Positions 46,630 to 57,500 of a stretch of 64,000 bases of DNA are shown in pieces; positions within the stretch are counted from its first letter, which is position 1; every line of letters begins with the position of its first letter. A program made the position numbers and the translations under genes. The DNA comes from Apium graveolens (Eukaryota; Streptophyta; Magnoliopsida; Apiales; Apiaceae): the NCBI RefSeq assembly GCF_009905375.1, contig NW_027420698.1, forward strand, positions 62,001 to 126,000, given 5' to 3'. Below the pieces are notes generated by a model. It worked only from the letters and a program-made list of their open reading frames with translations, ran no database searches and was not told the origin of the DNA.

Positions 46630-46812
46630 CAATATTTCCTGCTGCATCTCCTTTAGTAAAGAAATTTCTCTAATAACAGTGCTTGGCACTCCTTCATCTT
46701 CCTGCTCTAGTCGAATTTTCTTTAAAGCAATGGTTTCATTTGTGACGCGGTCACGAGCCATATAAACTACTCCATGTGTTCCTTCACCAATCTTCTAAAC
46801 TTTTTCATACTG
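46630..46812 (-). pseudogene. Captured CDKA (cdc2-type kinase) first coding exon
   Basis: Minus strand reads [40 protein letters not shown] and then [16 protein letters not shown]. This is the glycine loop, the ATP-binding Lys and the PSTAIRE helix of plant CDKA, with PSTAIRE changed to PSTVIRE, TYGVVYK changed to THGVVYM and a TAG replacing a Glu codon before KIGEG. Only this exon is present. The identity is unusually clear, so capture was relatively recent. Confidence 0.92.
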
Positions 46813-46929
46813 CAATGTTTAAAAATTCCGGTAAACATAGGAAGAGAATATTAACAAGTACAATAAGATGGATTCTATTTAAACTTTGCAAATGATAGAC
46901 TGACAGGTTCTGAGTACATTCACTTGGCT

Positions 46930-47190
46930 AGCCGATTCTGCTTCCTCGGCCTCTAAGAAAGTTCTTAAAATTGCAACATCTGCAAAGGCTTTTCCCAGGT
47001 CTTCAGCAATCTGATAGGTCTGAAGAAGAGAGGAAAAGAGCAATACAGACCTACTGAGAGTAAAATAAATGCATTCTTACCAAAGTGAATGCTTGTCCTG
47101 TGCTCACTCCCTGTGCTTGGTACTGAGAAACTTCTGCAGAAAAGCGATTCAATAGATCCCTCTCTCTCAGGCATAGAATATCCACCTGGG
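46930..47190 (-). pseudogene. Two captured exons of an unrecognised gene
   Basis: Minus strand: exon ILCLRERDLLNRFSAEVSQYQAQGVSTGQAFTL (47182-47083) ends at a GTAAGA donor. After about 55 bases an acceptor leads to TYQIAEDLGKAFADVAILRTFLEAEEAESASQ (47020-46924) with a GTGAAT donor. Both are open and have real-protein composition, but I do not recognise the family. They lie just upstream (minus sense) of the CDKA exon and could belong to a second captured gene. Confidence 0.5.
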
Positions 47191-48120
47191 AATGATCAAT
47201 TGTGAGCAACAAATGTTACATAAAATTCAAAACTTCAATTTGAAACTTAAAATTCTAAAAACAAACTAATATATCAATATGCATAAAAACAGTGTAGCGT
47301 ACACACAAAATCAGAGAGAGGAGGAGAGGTAGGATATACATATACACACAAAATAAGAGAGAGAGAGAGAGAAGAACCACAAAAGGATATGACCCAAAAT
47401 TCGCTGTAAATAAAAAATCCCCAATTCCAATTTAAAACCCTAATTTTGTTTGAAATTCGAATCTGTGAGACTTTATCGATATAAACCCCTAGCTCGAATA
47501 ATCAATCTGTGAGGTAATCAATCTGTGAGGATGATTAGATTCGATTCAATTGAAAGCTTATTGAGGGAGAGACCGTGTGAGAGGAGAGAGTGATCAAGAG
47601 AGAGGGAGATTCTGGAAGCCGAGAGAGGGAAATTTTTACTTTGTCTGCGAAATTTCCGCTTCTCCAAATATTTTAAGCCGAGCCTAACATTTCTAATTTC
47701 ACTTTATTTTTATTTTTTTATAAATTTTTTAATTTAAATACTGTTCAAATTTTCCGTTAATAAAAAGTGTGAGTTATTATATAGTACAGTTTATAAAATT
47801 AAACAAAAAAATATAATTTATTAATCTTAGCTAATATTAATATTATTAATTAATTATATTACCAAAATAAATTAATTTTGAAGTCATATAATTATATAAA
47901 TTTTATTGTTTGTAAAATATTATTTTTTATCCATTAACACCTTATTGTAACATAGTATGGTACCGTATATAACACTTTGAAACTATAGTAACATGTTATA
48001 AATGATATGGTAACATTAAAAATACTATGTTGCAGTAGGCTAAGATGAGCATAGCTAAGGTAACATAATTTTGTAACACGCATGATTAAACCATTGCGAT
48101 AGGCCATCTATGGCGTAGTG
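47191..48120. other. Non-coding right part of the 43525-48120 element
   Basis: GA-rich leader-like DNA with AGAGAGAGAG (47345-47375) and further GA-rich sequence around 47565-47640, then AT-rich DNA and subterminal GGTAACAT repeats to the terminus. Confidence 0.55.
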
Positions 48121-48379
48121 TTTAACAATTTCCAAGTAATTTTACATGATCATATAACCTATAATGATTAGGTGAAATACTGCAGCTATCTTTATTCTGA
48201 AAAAACGTACTTAAAACAGTAATGGAAGATAATTGTTTGAAATCATGCCTATCAACAAGAACATTGACCAAGGTTGGATTCTCATGCTTCTTGTATGGGA
48301 ACTTAAATAAAATAAAAAAATTTCCTTCTCAAATCTAAATAAGCAAGGATTATAGTCATGAAAAATTTGACTAAATACC

Positions 48380-48600
48380 TCAACTTGTGGTTTTAGTGAT
48401 TGAACATAATTAATGATTTCATCGAACATAACTGCTTTACCAGTGAACTGAAATCTTGAGTGAACTTCAAAAGAAACACTTTACATATATAAGGAGCTAT
48501 AGTTAACGGTTACCCAATTATTTTTTGAATAAACTAACCTTGCTGCAACCTGGTACAAGATCCTGAAGAAATTTCATTCTTTCACTGATCTTCACAAATA
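48380..48600 (-). pseudogene. Captured bHLH transcription factor fragment
   Basis: Minus strand exon 48594-48541 encodes KISERMKFLQDLVPGCSK (end of the basic region, helix 1 and start of the loop) with a GTTAGT donor. After an intron 48460-48395 encodes FTGKAVMFDEIINYVQSLKPQVEV (loop and helix 2). This is the split bHLH domain typical of the plant CIB/BEE/BPE-like subgroup. Only these two exons were found, and FTGKAV follows altered residues at the acceptor. Confidence 0.85.
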
Positions 48601-49609
48601 TTCACAACACCAATAGAGACCCGTATACAAATATTGACAAATCCACTAGGATTTGTATTGAAAACATCTAAAAAGTATTTTGTGCCACAGAAACTAGCAT
48701 ATAAATGTTGTGCAACTATTACATAAATAAACAAGAAACAGGGAAAGAGACTCAAATACGAGATCAAAAGCCGAGGTTTGCACTTCAAACCAACGCAATG
48801 TATTATTGAGATTGGATTGTTGAACCTATCGAAAAAAATTGTGAAAAATAAATCAGAAAATCAAACACATAAGAATCACATAAAATATCAAACAATACTA
48901 ATATATAACTTACAGCCCGAGAGAGCAGCTTGTTTAGCAGTGCAACACTCCAAAAGAACACCATTTCTGAAACTAAAACTGCATCGTTTCATAAACATAC
49001 ATCAACACACAAATACAGATCTGATTTGTTCACATTAAAATTTAACAGGGAAAAATGAAAAGAAAAAAACAAGGTATTGAATTTCATAAAACTGATTGGA
49101 AGGCCTTAAAAAAATTAGGGTTCCAAATCAGCTATTTAAACAAATTAAAATTAACTGATTAAAAAATTAGAGTTTCAGATTAAACCCCCTAATTCAAAAA
49201 TAGAATTTTAAAGAATACCCAATTCAAGATTTGGACTCCTTAAGCTTTAAACTCCGATTTAAGCTTTAAATTAACTCCGATTCTGACCTTTTTAATACTT
49301 TTTCAACCACCGAAGAAAAGAGAGCGCAGTTGGGGAGAACTGGGTTGGGGAAGGAGGTATTAGATCAATAGAGAGGAGAGAGTCAGGCATAAAGAGCAAA
49401 GAGAGTCAGTTCTCTAGTCGATAGAAATGAGTGTAGAGAGTTCTTCGGTCAAGTGAGTAGAGAGAGAAGAGAGAGAGAAGAATCGAGAATGATTAGTATT
49501 TTTATTTTTGTTTTATGTTTTTAGATAAGGGAGGGGGATATTTGGATACTTAAAAAATTTGAAGGAAAAATTGGGGGATTTTTAAGAGGGAACGAAATAT
49601 TTGGTTAAT
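48601..49609. other. Non-coding, leader-like DNA
   Basis: No open frame of note. GA-rich sequence (49310-49490) resembles a minus-strand 5' leader for the bHLH fragment. Confidence 0.5.
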
Positions 49610-50029
49610 GGGGAAATGGAGGGCGCTAAATCATTTTTTTTAAAATAGACTTATAACATCAGTTGGGCTAAAAAATCAGTGTTTATACTAACAAAAGACA
49701 TCGGTTGATTAAACAATGGTATGCAAAAATCATTGTTTGATGACTAACCATACAGGCCAAAACTGTTGTCTCAGACTACAAAAACTTAGTTAATTAACAA
49801 CGGTTTTAAAGTGTTGTGGTTAAAGACATTTTACAATATTGTGTGACTTGGTAATTAAACATAAAAAAGACAACACTTTCAAAAAATAGCTATAACTGTT
49901 GTTATAGAACCCATCAGACAACAGTTTTTCATGTCAAAGAAATCCACCATTGTCTGTCAATTTCAGACACCGGTGTTTTTTTCCACCGTTGTTTAAGAGG
50001 TGTTGTCTGATAGCAAAATCCTAGTAGTA
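49610..50029. repeat. CACTA-type right terminus with two kinds of subterminal motif
   Basis: 49640-49705 carries ATAACATCAGTT / AGACATCGGTTG motifs; 49706-50015 carries AACAACGGTTTT / GACAACAC motifs as in the inner CACTA of copy A. The last bases CTAGTAGTA differ by one base from a proper CTAGTAGTG end. Confidence 0.6.
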
Positions 50030-53000
50030 TCAGTAACCTTATCTTTATACCTAAAAGTCATCTATCCCTTAAAAGTCATACATGATTGCTTGATAACCCT
50101 ATTCTTACTCCTAAAACATGATACCATGTTATACTTTGAACTTATGCTCACCTTCTTTATATTTCAATACATATGTCTTATCTATCTATCCTACCAGATT
50201 TCCCGTCTTATGAAGTAATAACACCTATGAGAGTGGATTCGAGAGCTACAACATATGGTGAGTGCACGAGATATTAAGAAGGGTGATGAGAAACCTAAAG
50301 AGAAGATTCATGTGTTTCGTAGAATAACTGCTACCAGGTTATATGGAGCTACTAGTAAGTATTCCACCTATGGTTATCTTGTGGTGTTGGATAGATGGAT
50401 TTCAAAGAAGTTTGAGAAGATTGGAAATCAAAAGTTTTCTTGGAAATAGATGATGATGTTATGACCAAGCATGATACTTATAGAAGTAATGTGATGTGAT
50501 ATTAGTCGACCTTGTTTTATAAAATAGATTTGATGGTTATTAGATAGACTTGTTATACTCAATAATCGTAAGAGATAATGATAAGAGTGTTACTAGTATG
50601 GAAGACTGGAAGTGAAGTTATGAATAAGATAATATGCAACGGTAACTAGAGTTTTTGTCAACCAATAAAGACAAAATGAACCCAATAAAGGGTAGAAGGT
50701 ATATGGAAAGGAATGAGTTCATATCTGAATGTTTCCTAATTTGATACTTGGTAGTTGATGAGAAGGACTGCAACCAACTCATATAGTAATGACGACTAGG
50801 CTTGTGATTTCCAAAATTTTAAACAGTTTTCAAAAGAGATTTTCTTAACAAAAAATTTCTAAAAGTCTTTTAAACAAAACAAGTTTTGAAAACTTGTTTG
50901 TCAAACTACTAATTGAGTTTCTTGTTTGCTATAAGATTCAGATTATCCAGAAGAATACTTGTTCTAGAAGTTAGTATGCTTCATTTAGCAATCCAAGTGG
51001 ACCCGCTATTATGGAAAAGATTTAATTGTTCCTAACAGGAGTACAAATATTGCTTGATAAGTTTAATGACGGAACCAATGTACGGAGAAACTATTTATCC
51101 AATTTCTGAGACTATTAAAGTTCAAAGAATACGTCAATTTACAAGAAGCTGATATGTTGAGAGAATCTTCAGACTTTTTAAAAGGAAGAATGTAATTAAC
51201 AAAGGAGTCGATATGTTGAATGATCGATAGCATAGGAAAAATTTGAAGTTATGATTGTGAATCTCGTAAGAGTGCAAATAGGGTTGAATTTTACAAATAT
51301 TGAGCATGGAAGCGTGATGCTAAAGATATAAGACCTAATGAATGGGAATTTATTCTAATGATCAATTAAAGAAGCTATTTCAGTGAACTTTCTAAAGCTA
51401 ATATATGACTCAGAATGGGATCTATTGATCGGACAAGCGTTGAAGCTGTAAATAGATGAAATGTGGATGGCGACCAATGATATCATTCTTTTCTATACTA
51501 ATATATATTATTATGAATCTTGAATAAAGTATGAACTTCTTTCATGATCAGCTCTATGAGGTGGTAAGGAAATTGTTGTATTTCTTTCAAAATCATTTTT
51601 CCCTTAAATTTTATTTTCTGAATGAGACAAGCAGTGTTATGATGTGACACTTTGTTGAAATGACGAGGAGTTTGGTGGGACGCCACCTAATCATGTGTTG
51701 TATGCCATATATTATGAAAGACTGGCCATCTTGAGTACAAATATGGTTGTCTAACTCATATCCAAATCATCATATATTCCTTCCAATTGTTTTCTTGTAC
51801 TCTTATTCCTTACAAAAAGGGTTTCCAGTCAGAATCATATACACAAATTCCTTCATGTGTAAGGTCTATTCTTTGAATATTTTAAAAGGAAGTTAAATGA
51901 ACCCATATAGCAGATTGAGTTATGTGGATAAGTGCAAGCCAATAAAGGGTGGACATTTACGTGCAAAGAAGAACCATTATGCCTATGAGGACATCAAATC
52001 AGAAGCGGAAATCTTTATACATGATACGTTGTAAGTATGAGATTTTAGCGTGAATTGGAGTAATTAACGAATCATATGAGCTAAATTAACTAGAAGAATA
52101 AGAAAGTGAAGTTGCGTATATCGGATAAGGCAAAGAATTAATTGGACAACGGAAGCGAATGAAGAAATACTTAATAATAACAAGATAATCGATTAATACA
52201 TTATGAAAATGAAACATACCTCAATCATGTGAGAGATATTTTTCATGAAGATTCAAGATCGAAGAAGTTCTAGTTATGAATAAACTTCAAGGGTATTCTT
52301 CAAGGAATGGTTGGGTTTTCCCACTAAAGTAAATGAGTTATGGAAAATTTGATACTCATAACCGAACCGGTGAAGGAAGTTCAGTATAAAAAGGCATAAG
52401 TGGAGATGAAGGTATGGTGGTTTTACTGTAATAATTTTTAAGAAATGATGCTTTAAAACCAAATAAATTCTTTTATAAGATCATGATAGTTGAGACCATG
52501 TGTTGGTTATCAAAAGTTGAACAAGTTAACAAATAAGAATAAGTGTATATTTTCAAGGATGGATAAATTGTTAATTAGAAATCTTGAATCGAAACACGAA
52601 CTAGAAGGATTCTAGAATAATTTATAATTATACTCAGTAGTGATATTTTGTTATAATCAGAAGATATGAGAAAAGGTATGGTATAATAAGAATTGTTCGC
52701 TATAATCTTAAGTTGAACTAAAGATATGAGTTATACGGGTTAGTATTATGTATGGTGGTGAAATGGTGAGTTCTGTGGCTATTCAATCCAATGAGGATAA
52801 CTGTGCTAGATGCTGACCTAGTAGTCTTTAACATACTAGAAATCCTATGTTTGAATTAGTTGTTTATGTGGAAACTCATTAACACAAGCAGATTCTGATA
52901 TTGAGCATAGTCAAGTTTACTTTGTATATCTTATTACTAAGTCATAAACTAGATTCTTGTTTCTTATCTGTCAAATTCTGATGTCAGTAAATCATTAGAA

Positions 53001-53252
53001 TGAACTAAGTGCTGATAAGCCTCACTTATCAAAAGAAAAGAAAAGAAAAGAAAAGAATAAAATTCAGGTACTCCTTTGAGATCGAGAGTAAAAATGTGGA
53101 AGGGAAGACCCAAGTGCATTGTTGGTATTAAGTAATATGCATTAGAAAAGCAAAAAAAATTCTTGGTGACTTTTCACACTCTATGATTACTGGAGAAATA
53201 CTCTGATAACATCATAAATTCTGATAAGCAGGCGTGACTCACTTACACTGAG
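50030..53252. other. No recognised gene
   Basis: 3.2 kb with only short open frames (for example 50255-50449, beginning MVSARDIKKGDEKPKEKIHVFRR), none assignable. The G/A-rich, exon-like texture between 50220 and 52500 suggests a very old degraded coding element, but no motif could be fixed. An (AAAAG)n microsatellite is at 53034-53058. Confidence 0.5.
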
Positions 53253-54459
53253 TGTAACTCCTTAGTTTTGATGATCACAACACAGCAAGTCATCATGTTG
53301 TTATTTGAGAATGTTTGCAGGATATAACAGCTTAATGTCATTATTGTTTAAGTATCATGACAGCAAGCTATCATAAGACAGTAATCTATTTCAGCAAGCT
53401 ATGATCAACAGTGTCAGAATAACAGCAAGCCAAGATGCACAGTCCAGATTCAACAAGGAAGTCGAATTTCATGGAGATTTTATAGGATCTTCATATATAT
53501 CAGTTGTAAGGACTTCTCTAATATAATATACGTGCATGATATATAGAGAGCTCATTTATAAAATGTTTTTACTTATTCAAATTGATTTCCTAAAGAATAG
53601 GAGTTTGTTTTTCTTTCAAACTCTATCTTCTATCTACTGATTAAAACGTTTTATACTCTACAAAATAGAAGAGATATTTTCTGTACGTTGAACATCTTTC
53701 TTTCTCTTCTATCTAACGTACACATGAACGTTGGAAACCATCCTAACGATCTTAAACGGTAGAATTGGATTCTAGCCGTTGTAAGTTGTTGAGAATGTTT
53801 CAAATGTTAATGTGTGGTTATTTATATATGGTTTCTTGCAGTTTTTATGGGTGAATGACTTTGCAAGCAAGAACACATACAACTCCTGATCTTTATTGAT
53901 TTCAAAATACTCTCGAGCTCTAAATATATACACGTGTTTTATCTTAGAGAGAGTTTATAGTTTGAGTTGTAATCTTTATCATTGATTTGTATTGTTCAAA
54001 TTGTATTGATTAGTTGCTGGATAAGTTGGCTAGGGAAACAAGGGTTTAGTGGTACTTGCTAGAGGAGTTTGTACTACGGGGTAGTATAGTACTTAGAGAG
54101 CATGTTCTTAAACAGGGTTTCAGCAAGCCATTATCAGCAGCTGGGATAAAGGGAGATATATTGTTGTATCTTGTAGTTGTAACCTTCATTGATCAATAAT
54201 ATATTCTCTTACCAAGTTGGTAAGGGACCAGGACGTAGACCATAGGGGCTTAGGGGTCGAACCTGGCTAAAATTCTTGTGTGTTCTATTTACTTTCCTGC
54301 ACATTATTTTCTGCATTGCATTTAGTCATCTCAGCTTACTATCATTGTCAGATTATAGTTCAGTTGGTAAAATCTCAGTAAGCTATTATCGGGTAAAATT
54401 TAAAAGTAATCCTAGTTAGCCATAATCACCTATTCACCCCCCCTCTAGGTGTAATTTCA
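53253..54459 (+). repeat. 5' LTR of the right-hand Copia
   Basis: Starts TGTAACTCCTTAGTTTTG, ends GGTGTAATTTCA. Contains five CAGCAAGC/CAGCAAGT occurrences in its first 200 bases and another near 54123. Confidence 0.93.
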
Positions 54460-54461
54460 GT

Positions 54462-54473
54462 TGGTATCAGAGC
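54462..54473 (+). other. Primer-binding site
   Basis: TGGTATCAGAGC two bases after the LTR, initiator Met-tRNA type. Confidence 0.9.
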
Positions 54474-54518
54474 TTTGGTATACTAATCTTTCTGTAACAG
54501 GAATAGTATTCGATCAAA

Positions 54519-57500
54519 ATGGCTGACAAATATCCCGAAGGAACCTCAGATTACCGAGCACCTCTCTTGCTTGGTACAGAAAACTATAACTGGTGGAAAG
54601 GTCACATGGAAGTGTATCTATCCAGGGAGCCACTAGCTTTGAGAGTTGTTCAGAAGGGTCCTTTTGAGTTCAAGGACAAAGAAGGCAAAGTGAAAGACGT
54701 TGATGATCTCACAGAGGCTGAACTAATCAAATACAGCTTTAATGGAAAGGCTAGGAATTCTCTCATGAATGGGTTATATCCTAGTGAATGTGATAAAGTC
54801 TCTTCATGCAAATCAGCTACAGAGATATGGGATACTCTGGAATTGTATCACGAAGGATCCAAGAATTTAAGAAAGGTGAAATTGAGTAAACTAATGAATG
54901 AGTTTGGAAATTTCAAGCTTCAAGATGGAGAAACTATTCGAGAAAGTCAAGCTAGATTCCAGATAAATCTGAATGCCTTAAAGCAGCTTGGCAAACATAT
55001 CCCACAAGAGAAAATCAACATGAAGATACTTAGTGCTGTGCCATTTATCTATGAACCAAAGGTAACAGCTCTAGAATCCTCTCCAACTATTGATAATATG
55101 GATCAATTGGCTATTTTTGCAGAATTAGAACAATTTGAAAGAAAAATCAAGGAAAGTCAATCAAGTTCTATGCAAGCTCCAGTTGCTCAAATGAAGCAAT
55201 TAGCTCTTCACACTAATGATAGCTTACTGGAATCTGAAGATGAGTCAGACGAAGAACTAGCTTTAATATCCAGGAAGATCAGAAAGATGATCGAGAAGAA
55301 GAAAAAGCTGAAAAGAGATAAAGGAAGATTTTTCAACAACAAGAAGCCCAACAAGGATTCTAAAGATCAGACATGCTTTGAATGTGGAAAGCCAGGCCAT
55401 TATAAGCGGGACTGCTACAAATTGAAGTCAAAACAGCAAACTGTCTTCAAGGATAAGAAGAAAGCTAAAGCTCTAATGACTTGGAGTGATGATGACTCGG
55501 TTTCCAGTGATGATTCAAGTGGAGACATGGTCAATCTTGCCCTAGTTGGACTTGATGATGATTCTGTTCGAGGAAATTCAGAAAGTGGATACCTAGATAG
55601 TGATTCAGAAGAAGATCAGAGTGAGGTAAACTCCTGTAAATATAATTTATCTTCTGAAAATATTGTTTTGGAACCACTAACCATGCAGCAATGTAAGAAT
55701 GTATCTATGGGTGAATATTATTCTCTTAAAGCTGAAAATAGCAAGCTAAAAGAGAAGAATAATTATCTCAAGACTATGGTTCAAGATTTGATGAGCAAAG
55801 TAGATACTTGGATTGACAAGAAGGTACCTACACAAGCTGACAAAGAGGCTGAAATCAAGGATCTTCAAGCTAAAGTTAGTCATGTGGAAAACTTCAACAA
55901 AATTCTCCTCAAAAGAAACAAGACTCAATTAATGGAGATCACAGAGTTAAAGAAGGAGATTGAAGCAAGGGATGAATGTTTGGAGCTGTTCAAACTCAGA
56001 GAATCAATAGATGCAACACCTTCAAATCAAGGAGAAGAACCATCTCAGCAAGCTGAAATCATAAGTCAGCAAGCTGAAAAGATTGATCTGCTCATAAAGG
56101 AAGTGGAGGATCTGAAAAAGGGCATGGGATTGTTTGTTCAAGGAGAAGAAAGTCTCAAATCTATGATGAACAACACAAATATTCCATTGGTCAGAGAAGG
56201 AATTGGAATGAATGCAAACAAGAAGGACAAAGCTCTAAGATATGAAGGAAAACATGGCATTCCCTATGATTATGCTATGCCTTGGAAGATATGCAACAGA
56301 TGTGGAAAGAAAGGGCATCTTGAAAAGCATTGCAAAGTTCAGAGTGGACAAAAATCATACCATGGAGGAAACAAACAGAAAACAGCTTACTATGATCAGA
56401 ATGGCAGAACAAAGACAGCTTACCATCATCAGGCTGGCAGAGTTAAAACACCTAAATTTATCCAAAAATGGATAAAGAAATCTGATTTACATGTTTTATA
56501 TGTTTTATCTGCTAACCATGTCGGACCCAACAAACTTTGGGTACCAAAAGGTTGAGTTGTTTTATTTGTTTTGTAGATGTGTCTTGCCGCTCGAGTCAAA
56601 TCAACTCAATGGATTTTAGATAGCGGATGTACTAGACATATGAGTGGAGACAGAGCACAATTCTTGAGTCTTCAGATGAAAAAGGGTGGAAGAGTGACTA
56701 TTGGTGATAGCAAAACTCTTCAAATTCTTGGAAAAGGTAAAATAGGTAATAAACACATTTCAATTGATAAAGTTCAATATGTTAAAGGCCTTAAATATAA
56801 TCTACTTAGCATAAGTCAGTTATATGATGATGGTCATACTGTTAACTTTGGTATTGATAAGTGTATTACTACTATTGGTACTAACAAAGTCCCCCTAGTT
56901 GCTAGAAGGGAAGGAAATATATATATTTTGGACTTTGAGTTGCAGAAAACAGCTTGCTGTCTTGCTGCAATAGACACTGATCCTTATGTTTGGCATAGAA
57001 GATTGGGTCATGCTCACATGGACTTACTTAACAAGCTTTCAAAGAAGAAGCTAGTCAGAGGTTTACCCAAAATCAAGTATGTCAAGACTGAGGTGTGTTC
57101 GGCATGCCAATTAGGCAAGCAAATTAGAAGTACTCACAAAGCAAAGAAAATGGTATCTACTTCTAAACCCTTAGAACTTTTACATTTAGACTTATTTGGT
57201 CCAGAAGCTTATAAAAGTATAGGAGGTAAGCAATATGGTTTTGTAATTGTTGATGATTATTCTCGTTTTACATGGGTATTGTTTCTTAGAACTAAAGATG
57301 CTGCTTTTAATGAGTTTGAGAAACTAATTAAATTACTTGAGAATAAGCTCAATACAAAGCTTGTAGGAATAAGGAGTGATCGAGGTGGTGAATTCCAAAA
57401 AGACTTTATTACTTACTGTGAAGAAAGAGGAATATCACATGAATTCTCGGCTCCAAGGACTCCACAACAAAATGGTGTGGTGGAATGCAAGAATAGTTCA

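Larger units (their letters stand above)
43525..48120. mobile_element. Non-autonomous CACTA-like element with SINAT and CDKA fragments
   Basis: Termini CACTACGCCATAGATGGCCTAT (43525) and, on the minus strand, CACTACGCCATAGATGGCCTAT (from 48120), a near-perfect inverted repeat of about 22 bp. Subterminal repeats of AAGGTAACAT / ATGTTAC occur at 43590-43760 and 47945-48075. No TSD: flanks are ACC and TTT. It carries SINAT, CDKA and unrecognised exons, all on the minus strand. No transposase is present. It lies at the boundary between the ABCC and bHLH cargo of the surrounding element. Confidence 0.78.
40873..50029. mobile_element. Composite CACTA-like element carrying gene fragments (copy B)
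   Basis: Left terminus CACTACTAGAAATAGTGCC with ACATCGGTT subterminal motifs (40910-41025). At the right, 49610-49705 mirrors these motifs (ATAACATCAGTTGGG, AGACATCGGTTG) and the GGGCG...TTTAAAA flank. The outermost 49710-50029 instead has AACAACGG / GACAACAC motifs of the inner-CACTA family and ends CTAGTAGTA. Left flank AAT and right flank TCA do not match, so the ends are not a clean pair. Inside are ABCC exons, a nested element (43525-48120) and a bHLH fragment. No transposase is present. Confidence 0.6.

Noticed and set aside
6396..48600. A functional theme in the captured genes (ubiquitin, chromatin and cell-cycle factors)
   Set aside because: Several fragments fit such a theme (HUB, UBP, SAP30, SINAT, CDKA, E2F-like, SKIP16), but ABCC, PHO1 and bHLH do not, and capture is expected to be random with respect to function; no statistical support is possible from one window.
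4573..50029. Pairing the CACTACTAG left end of copy A or B with the CTAGTAGTA end at 50029 as one clean element
   Set aside because: Flanks AAT and TCA do not match, the last base is wrong, the right subterminal motifs belong to another family, and the missing half of the interrupted MITE does not follow.
56550..56580. A 26-bp intron (GT...TAG) between gag and protease of the right Copia
   Set aside because: Far shorter than plant introns can be; the two in-frame stops are better treated as a terminator or as mutations.
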